Shown here in pieces: positions 24,831-38,200 of a stretch of 64,000 nucleotides of DNA. The notes beneath the pieces were generated by a model, which ran no database searches, had not been told where the DNA came from, and saw only the letters and a list, made by a program, of their open reading frames with translations. The position numbers and the translations under genes were made by a program. Source of the stretch: Incurvaria masculella (taxonomy: Eukaryota; Arthropoda; Insecta; Lepidoptera; Incurvariidae); the NCBI GenBank assembly GCA_946894095.1, contig OX335645.2, positions 14,407,001 to 14,471,000 of the forward strand, written 5' to 3'. Within the stretch, counting starts at the first letter, position 1. The number at the start of each line of letters is the position of its first letter.

Positions 24831-25727
24831 AAAAATAGGTTACTGATGTTTATTTGATTGACAAATACTGTTCGTTTTTGTAAGGACATGCAAAGTTAAA
24901 ATACTGGGCAAATAAATACGTGTAATACCATAATATTATACGTTAATTTGAGGTTGTTGAACACATACCAGGGTCTGTGTGTACAATTACATCTACATTT
25001 AAGCTTTGCAATCAGATCTTGTAAAATAAACAGACAACGTTTTTGGTATTGACATTCGTCTGAGGCAGGATTCGAACCTGCGACCTTTGGATTACATATT
25101 TACTGCTCCGGACCAACATTTTTTCTGATCTTTTCAGGATCTGATTACATTTAATGTGATAACGGTAATGTCGCATTCATTGTACGGGCTAGTGTAGGTA
25201 AAATAATGTGAATGATTTGATTATTTATTTATCAATAAAATATTTCTACACAGAGAATATCAAGTTGGATTCGGGCTGACTAGTGCCTGATACCAAAATC
25301 TACTTTGGTGACGACAGCAAATTATATAGATATCTCAATCATTGCCGTCTACAATTTCTAAGCTTTGGATTAATAACCGAAATCAGCACCATCTAGTAGT
25401 TGTCGATTCGAATGTAATAGAAAAATTCGTTGGCTGACGTAATTGTCCGCATCGCTCAGCAATGGAGCAGTGGACGTTGTTACAGTAATACATACAAAAC
25501 ATCAAATATTAGACTTATGATCCACTTATCTGATACGCCACCCAAAAATGTTCTTAGAATAGAATAAAGAATTATGAAATTTCGAAAGAAATAGGTAAAC
25601 ATTAGGTAGGACCACGGACCTCCATGGTTCGAGTGATGTACCTACGACGGAACCTGAACTCGGAATGATGTATTAATTTAATATGGATTTATTCTTGTAC
25701 TCGAGTTCAACTCGACTCGACGCGTCA
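24831..25727. other. Non-coding, with a tRNA-like scrap at 25066-25130 (minus strand)
   Basis: No gene. On the minus strand 25066-25105 contains a good box B (GGTTCGAATCC) within gtcgcaggttcgaatcctgc, like a tRNA T-arm with its paired stem. The upstream half (towards 25130) does not fold into D and acceptor stems, so it is more likely a decayed SINE head than a tRNA gene. Confidence 0.45.
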
Positions 25728-25731
25728 TTAA

Positions 25732-26201
25732 GGCGCTAGGACTAGCCAACTACTCGCGCCATACAAATGCACTTTATAACAAATGTAATAATATGTAGTG
25801 AAACGCTTCAGCAAATCCAAATAGAACTCCAGCCTGATAATGCATTGTTAATATTTTTTATTCCATCATTTATTTAAATAATAATAAAAATAAAAAAGTT
25901 GATTTTTCTCATTAGAAATCTGAAAGTAATTCGATTTCTAGATATAAGCAAAAACAGCATATATGCATAAACAAAAAAATCCATTTGCTTTTAGATTTCT
26001 ACATTTAGTCAAAAAAGTTCGGAAATGGACACCGTTTCCGCAATGTATTTTGTATAGAAAAAGGAAACATACATTAACGAAAATAATTCAATTCCTAGAC
26101 AAGGAATCATATATTGTGAGAATGACACTTATAATCGTCAGACTTAGTTAGTTAACTTGGGGTGCCTCGTCTAACTTTGCGATTTGGCTAGTACCAGGCC
26201 C
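25732..26201 (+). repeat. TTAA-flanked MITE, family 1 (copy 1, full length)
   Basis: 470 bp between two TTAA sites (25728-25731 and 26202-26205). The ends are imperfect inverted repeats, GGCGCTAGGACTAGCCAACT against GGGCCTGGTACTAGCCAAAT. Other copies are at 43503-43864 (internally deleted) and 46696-47166 (reverse, full length). TTAA targeting is the hallmark of piggyBac-type elements, so it is probably mobilised by such a transposase; none is present here. A 62-codon frame is shared with the 46696 copy but lies within the repeat. Confidence 0.85.
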
Positions 26202-26205
26202 TTAA

Positions 26206-27422
26206 GGCCTTCGAGCATAAAATAATTAAAAAATAACGTGATTTTTATTGTTTTCACTAGTAGAAAACAAATAAACAAAGAAACAAATGGCAGAAAAACA
26301 CAATGACAGCTGATATTTCAAAGGACTGTCAAAGCTTTAATTTGATACTATGTAATTTTAATATGGAAAGCCATTTTGTACACAAAATTATATGGAACTT
26401 AAAATAAGCTAGTAATACGAGAGCGACAGTTTCACAGGCTTACAAATTACTGTCTTAGCCATGTTATTCTTGTAAATTGTTCTAATCGAAGTAATCATTC
26501 CTCATCCTACCTACACATATTCTAGATTTTCGACGGTGTGTGCATGTAAGTTACACGTTGGGTGCCCTTAACGACGTCCAAGCGATTGAAATGTGTCAAT
26601 TAAACTGCCAATACAACCCATTCCGCACCTCCGCGTCGTCGCTACATAGTCATACTCATAAATTATTTCCCCATTTTCCACATACGTTCATACGAATGTG
26701 TGTTTATGCTGATGCGTATTAAAATGTTTTCATCCGCCACATAGTTTTTTCGTCAGTATCGTGAATACACAGAAGACACAGAAATAACATTTCATTAAAT
26801 TATTAGGTAGGTAAAATAGGTACTGAAAATATTTAGAATTAATTCTCTCATGCTCTTTCACATTTGTATTGTGTGTTAAAAATGCCTTGTAGCTCACATT
26901 AAATGACTTAAATTCGAGGTCCCGGTTGAGCGAAAAAAGGGATTTTAACTTATTTAAAAAAAAAATGCAATAATTTTAACGAAGTAGCACAGCAAAAGGA
27001 AAAACTTTTTATGTTCACCTACCGACAAGTGATGACAAAATTTTCACCGTTTATTTTAACACTAGGTAAGGGCGATTAACTTTAATAATGCGCTTCCCTT
27101 GTATCATTAGAACGCTAAATAAAATAAAACTCTAGCATATTCACTGATTTAATGTCAAACGCGACTGAAGACTGTCCATCTTCTTTACATAGATATTTTC
27201 CGCTTCTGTCGTACCGTATTCAGGAAATAATTCAGCCCGACATCAGTTAAAATCGACATTGACCCGGGCGAAGCCGGGTACCTCAGCTAGTAATATATTA
27301 ATTAGTGTTGGTTGGAATGGTCTGATCCAAGTGCTCAAAGCGGTGCGGCGTTAGGCTTATTAACTTACTTAACACATTCTTCTTATAAATGAAGAAAATA
27401 ATTATTTTTCTTGAAACGGTCA
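26206..27422. other. Non-coding, AT-rich, ends with a Helitron terminus
   Basis: No gene recognised in about 26206-27150. The final part belongs to the Helitron end listed at 27230-27290; 27291-27422 is featureless. Confidence 0.45.
27230..27290 (+). mobile_element. Helitron 3' end fragment
   Basis: The GC-rich hairpin cccgggcgaagccggg (27263-27278) is followed by tacctcag and the CTAG terminus (27287-27290), then T. The upstream part (agcccgacatcagttaaaat) resembles the other Helitrons here. The 5' extent could not be fixed. Confidence 0.65.
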
Positions 27423-27775
27423 GAGCCGGTAGTCTAAGTTGTCACCTAAATTGGCGTTACGGCAAACCGATCGACTGGCGTTTTGAAATGTATGGAGAAA
27501 TTGAAGAGCGCGCGCAGCGGGCGTTAAGCGAACTAACATTTGCGAGTCCGAGCTTGATTTGACTGCTTACTCAACGTTGCCGTAAATACGTCGACGTTGC
27601 CGTTTACGTCCACTCCGCGTTTTCATACAAATCGGAAGTCCGCGTTTGACTTTGACAGCTTGAAGAAGTAAAACCACAGAATATCTAGTAAAAACTTGTA
27701 TGGAGTTTGGAGAAAACGCCAGTCGATCGGTTTGCCGTAAACGCCAATTTAGGTGAGAACTTAGACTACCGGCTC
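27423..27775 (-). repeat. MITE, GAGCCGGTAGTCT family (copy 2)
   Basis: 353 bp, reverse orientation of the copy at 20414. Both ends are well kept. The terminal inverted repeats extend for about 62 bp, from GAGCCGGTAGTCTAAGTT through ggcaaaccgatcgactggcg. Interior and length match copy 1. Confidence 0.85.
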
Positions 27776-29621
27776 GGATCGTAACAGTACGAACGTAAAG
27801 GTATGTAAGTATAATATTAAATACAGGTTTTCAATGAATGAAGCAAACGTGTACACAAGAAGAAATTGAGACGAATCATCATGGATAGATTTGGATTGCA
27901 TTGGTTTGTTTTTTTTAAATTAAAGTGATTTTAAATTTGGGATACATTAATTACATTTCATGCACCGCACCGGTATAAATGCGTGAGAAATTATAATTTG
28001 AAAATAGATTGCTCAAGGAACATAAAAAATGTTTTTTTTAATAATATTTAAACGTTACCATTTGAAAGGTTTCGCGCTTGAGCAGCTGAATATTTATATC
28101 GCCTTTGATCAGGCTGATTGCTCGGTATTTTGATGTAAATGACGCCCTCGCCTGCCCCCGGTCCGTCCCGTCGTCGCCGCGTCGGTTCGATCTCTTGCGG
28201 GCGTCGCGCCGCGGCTCGGCGTCTCTCGTAATTCCGCTTTGTGCAAATACGAGTGGCATGATGGCGGATGGCGGATGGCGGATATTGGAAATATCCCCTC
28301 CGCCTAGGTAGCTGTCGACGCGCGAGGAGAGCCTTATCTGGGTCAATGATACCATCTTTTGTATCTCGCTATTGTTCAGCTCGATTTATAACCGAACGGC
28401 TCCTTCTAATGTTGTGTACAATCATGTGGCTCGGCTTCGCGAATACGTGTTCTTTGTAAACTATTTCTATTTTATTGATATTGTTAGTGTTATCTATTTT
28501 TCTAATGTTTTGTTGCAAAACATTTCCAAACCAGCGCCCAATGTCGGATCATGCAACGTTTATTATGGTAATGTTTAGCTAGCTGGTTTGAAGATGCAAT
28601 CAAATAATGGAAACACATTCTCATTGCAAGATGCACAAACATTTTAACATTACGCTAGCTTTGTTTGATACACTGATTTTTCCATAGGCATAATATTTTA
28701 TGGTCAACACTTGAAACATTCTCAATCTTTTAAATTTCTCTTACAATATGACGGATTCGTTTCCGTGATATTTTAATTTCACTGGGCACACTGGGTGATA
28801 CATTAATAAACCTAGATTGCTATGTCGGCGCTGAATAATAAGGTGAAGTAGTTAAATAAGGTTGTAATCTTGTTGTGTATAGGTTAAGGTTATTGTTTAT
28901 ATTAATGTTTAATAGTGACCATTCCCCTGTGGCCCATGAAATTAGAAAGTCACTGAAATTGGTTGAAGATAGTGTAAGATAGGGAGACGACTTGCAATAA
29001 TCCGAGAATTTTGAAATTTCACTCGTGAAATAAACCAATCACGGTTTATACAATATCACAGTGACATATCTAATATTATAAATGCGAAAGTAACTCTGCC
29101 AGCCATGTTTTCCGTTAAACCGCTGAACCACGGAGCGATGCGAAACGACGGTTTAAAAAAACTCCGACTGAAGGCATTGCTGTCACTACGGCAGCAAAGC
29201 CAGGACTTCGGCTGGAGAGTGGCCGCCACAATGGCATGGCACCTAGTTCCCATGTGGTGTGTCCATCAGTGTCCAGTTACATAAAAAAGAAGCCGGCCAA
29301 GCCAGGACATGGCCGCTTGCGTCAGCTTGTGAGATAGGGTGAATGTGCCCTTCCAAACACTGAAGTTAAAGCTTCGCTTAGGTTCATCTATATAATTAAG
29401 GTAAGAGCTTCACTTGCTCATTAAATTATTGAAGATAGTGTTTCACTTGCTCATCAAATCACTCAAGTTAGAAACTTCTTTTGAGCACCGTTACTTCAGA
29501 TTGACTTTTGCCCTTCAAGATGGTGAAGTGGAACTAACTTGCATGCCATAGATGAAAAGGAAGGAAATATGGCATCGTGACCCGCTGTCTTCAATTCACA
29601 AAAGCTTCCAATCCGACTTAA
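27776..29621. other. Non-coding interval with GC-rich patch and element scraps
   Basis: No gene. A GC-rich patch lies at about 28140-28330. 29069-29140 starts TCTAATATTATAAATGCGAA after an A, a typical lepidopteran Helitron 5' end, then loses similarity. 29230-29282 (atggcacctagttcccatgt) is the tail of the SINE family. Confidence 0.5.
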
Positions 29622-30162
29622 GGTGGCCCATCCCGCTCAACTCCCCATACAAACGGGGAAGGAAGATCACGCCCATATTTCTTGTCAGAGATCCCAAATT
29701 TTGCTCAAAATAGCTTTATTTGATCGTACTAGATGTCTGATGACCGTTGGCATTGTAAAATTGTGTATGGTTTCTAAGTTTTAAGGTCCGAAAGTTCGAA
29801 TTTTTCGCGCGTTTTATACAATAACTTTGGAGGTGCATTACGCAATGATAAAGTGAGAACATCTTAAAAAGATTAGTCATCAGACATAGCGAATTTAATC
29901 AAGATTAATAATCCATTTGGTTTTTGTTAGATTTTTAACTACAGCGGTCGTGGTTTACTTTTAGCTATAAGTCGTTTTGTAATTAAAATATTCGTAAATC
30001 TTACCAAATCGTACACTATACACATTATCTTTTTTGTGGACATGTTGGATCTTCCTCATCACGGAGCCTGTCTTTTTTTTGAGACAGAGAAGGTCCCAGA
30101 GCGCAACAGCACGGTTTTGTACCGTACCCGCGAATGAGTTAGTCCCGCCGGGTTGGGCCACC
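29622..30162 (+). repeat. TTAA-flanked MITE, family 2 (copy 1)
   Basis: 541 bp between TTAA sites (29618-29621 and 30163-30166). The ends are inverted repeats, GGTGGCCCATCCCG against GGTGGCCCAACCCG. Internal landmarks shared with the other copies include ccgaaagttcgaatttttcg, caatgccaatgg-type blocks and gtccca-gagcgcaacagcac. Copies lie at 33758-34240 (reverse) and 62847-63721. No transposase is present. Confidence 0.8.
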
Positions 30163-30166
30163 TTAA

Positions 30167-33100
30167 ACGTGCATGCCACATGCAAACATGGTCGCAGTCG
30201 TATTGGAGGGTTCGTGTGAGTGGGAACTGACTTGACGAACGCTTATATCACTGACGTATTGTAGCGTTTGTGTGGGTGGGAATTTGGCGAGCACATTCGC
30301 GCGCGGTTGCGATGTTTCGACTGTGGCATATGACGCGCCCCCGGATTCCCATACAAATCATATGGTCACTACAGTGGACCATACGGCGGAGACGGGATAT
30401 AGACTGCATGCCACTTCTTCCTTTCTCTTCACGGTTCAAAACGATTCTAAAATAGAGTTTCGTTTGCTCATGAGCACTGAACGCTAAAATTTAAAGTCTT
30501 TTGTTTTAGTGTAGAATTATTTTAGTGTTGATATTTAACGACATTAATGTGCGACTCAACGACAAATTCGATGAAAATGGTGAATGTATAAAATGTGAGC
30601 CATTTTAGTGGATCCTGCCCATTACACAGGCTGCTCGGTGTTTAATCTTATTTGAATAACATCAATAAAGTTGGTGAAAAAAATATCTCACTGTCAAAAC
30701 TCAATGCATGCCCCCAATACAATGTTAAAAAATCGAAAATATTTTTATGATCAGTTGAGGATAAGATAATTTGAACCTTAAGTAAGCATTGTATGTCTCA
30801 TAATTATATTGAGAATAAACTTTGAACGAATTTGAATACAACTGGGTTTGTAGGCAACGATATCTTAGATTGTCACGAAACATATAAATCGTCTCAAGTT
30901 GTAATATCTCTACGTATAAACATAATGATCTACATCAGATATCGTGATCAAAACTGTTGATGAGCTATTTTTCTTCGTAGAACGAGTACATATACCTCCC
31001 AAATTTTGGTATTATTCCACGGACCACACTCCACTCTGTATGTATTTCTAGATATGTACAGAAATGTATGCCAACAGTGCATTGCAACGGCATCGTTGTG
31101 GAGGTTTCGGCGATGGCGGCGGCACAGTTATGAAAGCACACAAATCGTAAATTTCAGATTCCGGACATTTCATTAAAAAACTTTCCCGTTGTAGCGGAGC
31201 GGAACCGGCGCGGCGACGGTGCGGAGGCGGTGCGGAGGCGGCAGCGGGGGTGACTCAGAGAAATATAGGCTTTTAGGCTGGACCACTCTACTCTTTGCTA
31301 TTGTTCTTATAATGTATTCAATCGTGAATATACATTTTGTTATACCCTGTGTCGTAGGAAACTTGCGAAATCTGTCAACTTGCAAGTGTCCTAGGAAACT
31401 TGTTATAGTTTTGAGACGGCACTGTAATTTACGTCTTTCCTAGTAGATTTAAGGAAACTTGTAAGTTGTTTGACATAAAGAACTAACACTGAGGAAACTT
31501 CAAGTTCCTGTAGAGTCATCAGGACATGTGTTAATGTAAAATTTAAAGCGTGCTAATTTGAAAATTTTGAGCTGAATGACGCTTAAAGTTCGGATTTTTT
31601 TTCGCTTCTTTTAGAATGATTACAAAAAATATATGTAAAGTTAGATTTGTAGTTTTAAGGCTGTTGTGAAGTCACAGGGAATCTATAATTTCGAAGAAGG
31701 GTAGGCACAATTTTACACGGCGACTACCATCAAACTAGCGAAATCGCTTTCCAGGCACTAACGTCTCCCTGCCCTAAAAAGTTTTTAATGAAATTGTGTT
31801 ATCAACTTAGAAAGATTCATTCTATGTATTCTCCATGTACTTCTGTCCACGTATCTTTTTATTTTTTTGTAAACATCCGTTATTATTTCCAACGTTTTCT
31901 CAAAAAAAAAAATATATTAAAAAAAGTTTATTAGCCATTATTCTCCATTATAAAATATATATTAAAAACCATATTAAAATATAGACGTCGATATTTCAAC
32001 AACATATTAAAATATTAAGAATATGTCAACAGTTATCGCTCGTAGTATGGGGAATTGATAGGGTAACGAATTTCTTAAGATCAGTGTACGATTTATATAT
32101 CTTACAGATTGTTTATCCTTATTATTCATAAGTAAAAGAAGTATTAATTGAAAGTGACGATTTTTTAAGTTTTTAGTAATGTTTTCGCTTTAAGACGAGC
32201 CGGAGAACAAGCGCAGTCGCCTGCGGACGATACCGCGCGTCACGGACCGTGGCGCGTCGACGGGACGCATACACACTCGCGGCGACATCGACGAGTCTCC
32301 GCTCCAGTATTCTGTTCGGAAGGCTGTCCCGTATCCGCTAATCTGAATAATGCCTATGAATAATGTACTCGGGGAACGGCACTGTTTATCCACGTAGGCC
32401 GTACATCTACATCGCTATCCACTCTTTTGTAGTGAATTTAAATATCATTCAGTCGTTGCTAAAGAGTTGTACACAAATATAATAGTAGTGCCATGCCTAC
32501 GGTGCCATGATATTTAACTCATCTCATCGCACTTTTGAAGACATTAGTCGCCACTGATAGCACGAAATTATGAAGTACATTTGCAAGAACGTTAAAGCCT
32601 GCAGTCACCGATAGGCTGCTGGTCGCTGAAAACTTCCAACTTCAGCAGGTGACAACATATATTGTCATATTTACAGTGAAAATTGGAGCCCGTAATTCTG
32701 ATACGGGCAGTAATTTATCACCCGATACCGGGCAGTAAAATTTACATGGGATGATTGTGATATTACAGTAGTCGCGAGCGGGTAGAAGAGAGATTTATCG
32801 ATGTGTGTGCCGCGGCGGAGGCAAACTTCACGTACGGCACCGCCGCCGAGCCGAGCCGCGCCGAAGCGTATTCCAATAACCGTTTATCTGTCGCTGCGTG
32901 CGCGGGGAGGGTGGAGGCGTCGGCGTCGGCGTCGTGCCCCGGCAACAACTCGACAGCTAATCGAGTCACGACGCTCGCTTTTTGTTTAGCGCCGGCAAGG
33001 CAATTCCTACGCGAGGGACGCGTTCTCTCACCTCGCCTCCCCTCCGCCGCCGCCGCCGCCGCCTCCCGGGACGGCCGAGATGAGCTGCGAAACGGTGAAA

Positions 33101-33705
33101 CGGTCCGCACTTCACTACGTCAATTTCCGTCCGGCCATAATTCGGCGAGTGTTTTAAAAGGCTTTGTCGAGGGGTGCTTTCGTCGACGTACACTCAGCTA
33201 TCCTCGCGTGGACGCGAAAGGGCATCTCCGCGGTAGTTTCAGTTTATTGCTACGCTCACAAAGGGTCTGCTGACTCGCAACTCATTTCTGTCTACAAACA
33301 TAATTACTCTGTTAATTTGATCCAACATACCGATCTTGCTAACTGAACAGAAACGAATGGTCTCAAAATGTCAAATACATCTGTCCGGTTACGCAATAAC
33401 GTTAACACAATTATTTTCAAAAAATCTTAAACTCTTGAACCTTTCAAAATGCAAGAATTACATATATCCTGGAGTTCTACCTGTCTGTCGACTTAGAGCT
33501 TAAGGACCACTTACCCGATTTCGATGCGGGTTTTAATATGAGAGAAGCCGGCGAAACCCTGATTTTTTTTCGTCAGTTTTAACGCGGGCTGAGCCATAGC
33601 TCTTGATTACCTGTTTTTTAACGCTTCCTTATTGTGCCCTGTAGGTTCCGGCACTAAAAAAATATTACAAGTGGCTCCACTTCTTGTCGTAAGAGAAGAC
33701 TATGG
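30167..33705. other. Non-coding interval with repeats and GC-rich islands
   Basis: No gene seen. 30190-30300 holds a diverged tandem pair of about 70 bp (cgtattggagggttcgtgtg and cgtattgtagcgtttgtgtg). GC-rich blocks lie at about 31080-31260, 32180-32330 and 32760-33240. 31355-31510 has four AGGAAACTT(G) motifs. Frames in the GC-rich blocks overlap on both strands and show no domain. Confidence 0.45.
30288..30434 (+). repeat. Repeat related to 8412-8519 (forward copy)
   Basis: Matches the reverse complement of 8412-8519, with about 40 bp extra (around 30327-30370, gcatatgacgcgcccccgga). Shared features are the gcgcgc block, tttcgactgtg, ggtcactacagtggaccata and the tcttcctttctcttca end. Confidence 0.55.
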
Positions 33706-34380
33706 GATTTTTTGTCGTGGTTCGGATTCCACGTAAACTTTTAGGTCATCTTCCTTTTGCTCATTCGCGGGCACGGTACAAAACCGTGTTATTAGGCTCT
33801 GGGACTTTCTCTGTTTCAAAGAAAAATACAGGCTCCGTGATGAGGATGTCCACAAAGCAGACAATGCCCATAGTGTTTGATTACAAAACGACTTTGAGCT
33901 ATGTAAAAGTAAATCACGACCTCTGCAGTAAAAAATCAAACAAAAACCAAATTGATTATAAATCTTCACGAAACAAGCTAGGTTCGATGACTAACCTTTT
34001 TAAGAAGAAGAAGTTTTTATTTTAGCGTTGAGTAATCGGCATTCTAAGCTGTTGTATAAAACGCGAACTTTCTGACTTTATAACTTAAAATTCAATCACT
34101 ATTTTACAATGCCAATGGTCATCCGGCATCTAGTTCGATCAAATAAAGTTGTTTTGAGTATAATTTTGGATCTATGACAAGAAATATGCGCATGATCTTC
34201 TTTCCACTATTGTAAAGGGAGTTGGGCGAGAAGGCCCACCTTAAATACCAGGGTTAGTACTATCGCATTGAAAGAACGATGGCCGAGACGGCTATGAAAT
34301 TTGTGTAATATAAGGATTAGGCATAGCACCTAGTTCCCATGTGGTGTGCCGGGTTACAGTAGGCGCTATATTAGCCATTC
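33706..34380 (+). mobile_element. SINE copy split by a MITE
   Basis: The left piece (33706-33757, cgtggttcggattccacgta then ggtcatcttcc) and right piece (34245-34380, gtactatcgcattg, then cacctagttcccatgtggtg) are consecutive parts of the SINE seen at 22282-22510. The family-2 MITE lies between them, so the SINE is older. The RNA-derived head is missing. Confidence 0.65.
33758..34240 (-). repeat. TTAA-flanked MITE, family 2 (copy 2, inside a SINE)
   Basis: Reverse copy of 29622-30162. The right boundary is intact (aaggcccacc then TTAA at 34241-34244). On the left the outermost about 25-30 bp of the element are missing, and homology begins at ctcattcgcggg. Shared internal blocks include acaatgccaatggtcatc and ttgtataaaacgcgaacttt. 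Confidence 0.7.
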
Positions 34381-34892
34381 AAATTAAATATCTAGGTTTG
34401 TAAATAAGGTAAATTTATATTGATTTTGAATTTCTATTCAGCGCGCTTACTAGGTTTTTTTACGAATACACGTTTCAGCTTTCAAAGGCTGTGAGGCGGG
34501 CGGGAGTTGTCTTTGGTGGTAGGATATTAGGGGAGGCGTGGGAAGGAATCAGGGGGAAACGGCGTAAAGTGGGATAGAATAAAGGTGGGAACTCAATCAA
34601 TCCTGCACCAATCAGAAGTGTTTGTCATATCATCTGCTCTCTTGCTCTTGAAGCGTTTGACGTAATTTCTATGATAGCTTGAGAATTTGTCTACCTTTTT
34701 TTATAACGCTACACCGGGCCGGTATTCCCTCTAAGTATCAGGTAAATCTGATTCCAAAATACAATACAGTTCGCCGTTTATGGCCAGAAATATGCCACTG
34801 ACTTTGTTTGATGTTAGACAACCAATGAGTCACATGAGAGCGATTATTCTGGTCTGATAAAATATTATACCGGGGCACCCGTTTTTATATGC
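34381..34892. other. Non-coding, nothing recognised
   Basis: Moderately AT-rich sequence without coding frames or repeats that I can match elsewhere in the window. Confidence 0.5.
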
Positions 34893-35290
34893 AACCTGAC
34901 ATGGATGGCTAATACCACACAACTACCGTTATGATATTTATTTATTTAATAAGGTAAACCAACAGCGTATATACAAATAAATTTAGAAAACAGCTTATGT
35001 CTATGAGTAACGCCAATAACAGGTTTACACGAAGTATCCATGAGCGTGTTTGCGAGATTAGCCCAATACACCACAGTCCCGAAGGAATTAGGTGCCATGC
35101 CAGGACCTTCCCTTTATTAGCACGGCTATATTGAACTGGATGGAAAATACGGACAATTTTTCATTGCAGCTTCGAACATCTTATCATCCAATGCGATTGT
35201 ACCAACCCGGGCGGGTTTAAACCCTACCACCTAGTAGGGGAAGGGGACCTACAGTTTATATGGATTCCGAACCATGGAGCAGCTCGGTAT
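34893..35290 (-). mobile_element. SINE, reverse copy with a small internal insertion
   Basis: Reverse complement of the SINE body: 35104-35240 carries tgccaggaccttccct, catccaatgcgattgtacca and cccgggcgggtttaaaccct; 34893-34930 is the tail (catggatggctaataccac). About 34937-35055 is extra sequence beginning with a TTTA-type tract, probably a LINE-tail insertion. At the head end only gaatccatataaactgt-type sequence remains, so the head type cannot be told. Confidence 0.65.
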
Positions 35291-38200
35291 AATATTTATA
35301 TATTTTTTTTATTAATATTTTTTATCTTAACGAATCGTCCTCTGTGTCGCCAGTGTTGCTTATTAAAACGTACAGTAAAAATAATAAAATATCTCAAAAT
35401 CGGCCACAATGGAGTGTTGAAGAAAATTGTGTCAGTAACGTCGCGGCCGCTCGTCCCCCGCCCGTTGAGTAACGTGTAAATCCATGTAAATGTTATTACA
35501 AAGAAAGAGGGCGAGCGTGGGTACAGCGTTAATGGGCATAATAAATTCCGAAGCTCAACGCCTGCCAATAATTAGCTAATCAAATTTGTCGGGCGCGTCG
35601 AGGGCGACCGGCGGGGCGGGGAGGGGCGGGGCTGGCGGGCGGGAGGGGGGGGGGAGGCGCGCCGTTCCACTTCATAAATATTTTTCGTTATTAGCTGTAA
35701 ATTATCGGAAGGGCAGGGCCGCAGTCGGTGGCGACCGGCGGAGGAGGCGTCGTCGGAGAGAGGAAACGAGCCTTGGAATTTATGAGAGCGGGTGCCGAGT
35801 ATAGGTGGCGCGGCGAACTACGACTTTTATGCCCGACCGGAAGGTAGCATGGGTAAGGTTCGGGGAAATCTAAATGGGCAAGGATATTTGAGTCACTGCT
35901 ATTGGTAAAACGGTTTTTCCGGCAATATAGTTTGTCCCCACAGACACCCTTGGGTGTTACTGAATTTAGAGGTACTGACTCTTTTTTTATTTTAAATTCA
36001 TAGAGAGTTTATTTGTTTTTTAATAAGTTAGGGCCCATGAAGGACAAACGACTTTACGGGGCACACGAGCACTGTGCAATATTTTTTTCTAGTTCTAATG
36101 TTAATAAAATAACTGATTAACTGAAATTTAAATACGTAGCAATTGAAAACTTAATGTCAGGACAAAGTGTCCTTGAACGATTAACGTGCCAAACAAGCAC
36201 AAATATTTGTATTTCGAAAGCTCAGATGAGAATTTATATAAATCATAACAAACGATGATTTTTCATAAAACAATCCGTAGAGCATTCTTTAAAAAAAAAT
36301 AACCTTAATACAATAACCGGTGTTTTTAGTCTTTTTTTGTCACTATTTTCCGGGATCAAAACAATAATGCATAAGATTTGATTACCAACCAGAAGATATA
36401 GTGACCCTATAAACCCAAACTCCGGCGATGATTCAAGCTCAAATCGAAAACAAACCTTTCTAACCCCCAGGCCGCTCCGTGCCCCCATTATCGACACCTG
36501 CGCTATCGCACTGCGGCAATAGTTGGAGCCCCGGCGGGCGCGGGAGGTGCCGCCGGGGGCCCGCAATCTCCGCCGCACTCGCTCGGCACACTCGCATCCT
36601 AATAATATTCGGGTGATAAATACTTTTCTTTCGCTAGCACCTGACGTAGACTCGCCCCCGTGCGGCGGTGCGCGGGGCGGGAGGGGAAAACTTGCTGAAG
36701 TGTTATTGGAATCGGGGTGTCGGATCGTTGCACCCGACTCCGACCAGTCGCCGCTACCCCTAATATTGGACCAGGCGCGCCATCCAGTTCTATTTAACTT
36801 GCCGAGTGGCTGGCGGCGTCGCGCGAAACGCTATATCTATTTTGGAACGAACATTTCAATTGTCATCATTTAGATTTTTATGGTCCAGCTAAAAAACCTT
36901 TACTGCTATGTTTCATAGTTGTTTTGTGTCCATTTGTTTAATAACAGCCTATCTTAATGTATATTAATCGCTTCTATATTTAAAAAAAACTTCAATCTGA
37001 GACTGTTCAATTCATTACCATTATGTGTGTCGTTTATTTCATGATTTTTGAACCGGGTCGCCTTCATAAAGTCCAAAAAGCATAAGGTCCAAAACCCAGA
37101 ACATCCAAAAGTATGTATTTTTGCATATATTTATAAATGCAAATATTATAATCTAACCTAACCTAACCTAATTGAAAAAGTTCCGTATTCATTAGTGTTT
37201 TGGACGGTATGGGTTTTGAACCTTGTGCTTTTTGGACTTTATGATGCGTGCACTTTTAACCAACAATTTTACCTTATTATATTGTACGCGCGAAACCCGA
37301 CGGTTTGTCTGCGCGTGACAACCCGTTTTCGTGTACTAGAATTTATCACTTTTAGCAATTTAGACATTTTTATGCATACCTATCAATCAATTCATATACA
37401 CAATGAAAGAAAAGTTTCCCCTATACCAGTATTACAATAACAATCCATTTATAAATAATTCTTTGATTTCAATTTTTTATTTTGATATTGACAAATCTTT
37501 TTTCAAGTCTGGGTTCAAAGAGTTAAATAATCTATGAATACATCATTGAGGTTTCTTTTGCCAAAGTAATTTACATTTGTCTGAATTTGGAGCTTCAGCG
37601 GTCAAATTTGAGTCTTGTAGATTACGGGATTGACCACCATGATCTAGTGACCGAGAATTATTCAATCGTACAATCGTTTGCGTTATGTGCGCTCGATCTA
37701 AGTTAATATAGTTTAGCAGGGGTATAAACAGGGAGTATAAAACCTCAAGACCTATAATACGGTCAAGAGAAGCCAAAGCCCTGCAGTGGGTTGCACTAAG
37801 GAAAGAAAATAAAAAATCAGAAATTTAAAATAATGTTAGACTCTATTCAGTGTATAAGGCTTTAATAATAATAATAAACAGGGTATAACACCTCAATACA
37901 AATGTTTTTCTCTATGCGGCGAAATAAAAAAAAACTTGAACGTGCCAGGCCCCGCACGTAGCATTACGGTAATGCTTGACCAGTTGCGGTGTGAAGGTGC
38001 GTCTGTCTCTTTACGAACGGGCTTTATTGTCGCCGTAAAGTCGCCGGGACCTTTCAGCATTACATTTTCAGTGGCTGCAGCGCTGCCTCCCCTAGAGGCC
38101 GCGACCGCAGGCTCGAGCAGTGCGCTGTCGGCTCCACTCCGACCCCCTTTGTTCGCGTTTTCATATATAATTACTGATGGGACCGTGGGAAATGAGCCGG

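Noticed and set aside
25066..25130. Possible tRNA gene on the minus strand
   Set aside because: Good T-arm only; D-arm and acceptor stem do not form, so a decayed SINE head is more likely.
25963..26151. 62-codon frame conserved with 46746-46934
   Set aside because: Both lie in copies of the same TTAA MITE; similarity is explained by the repeat.
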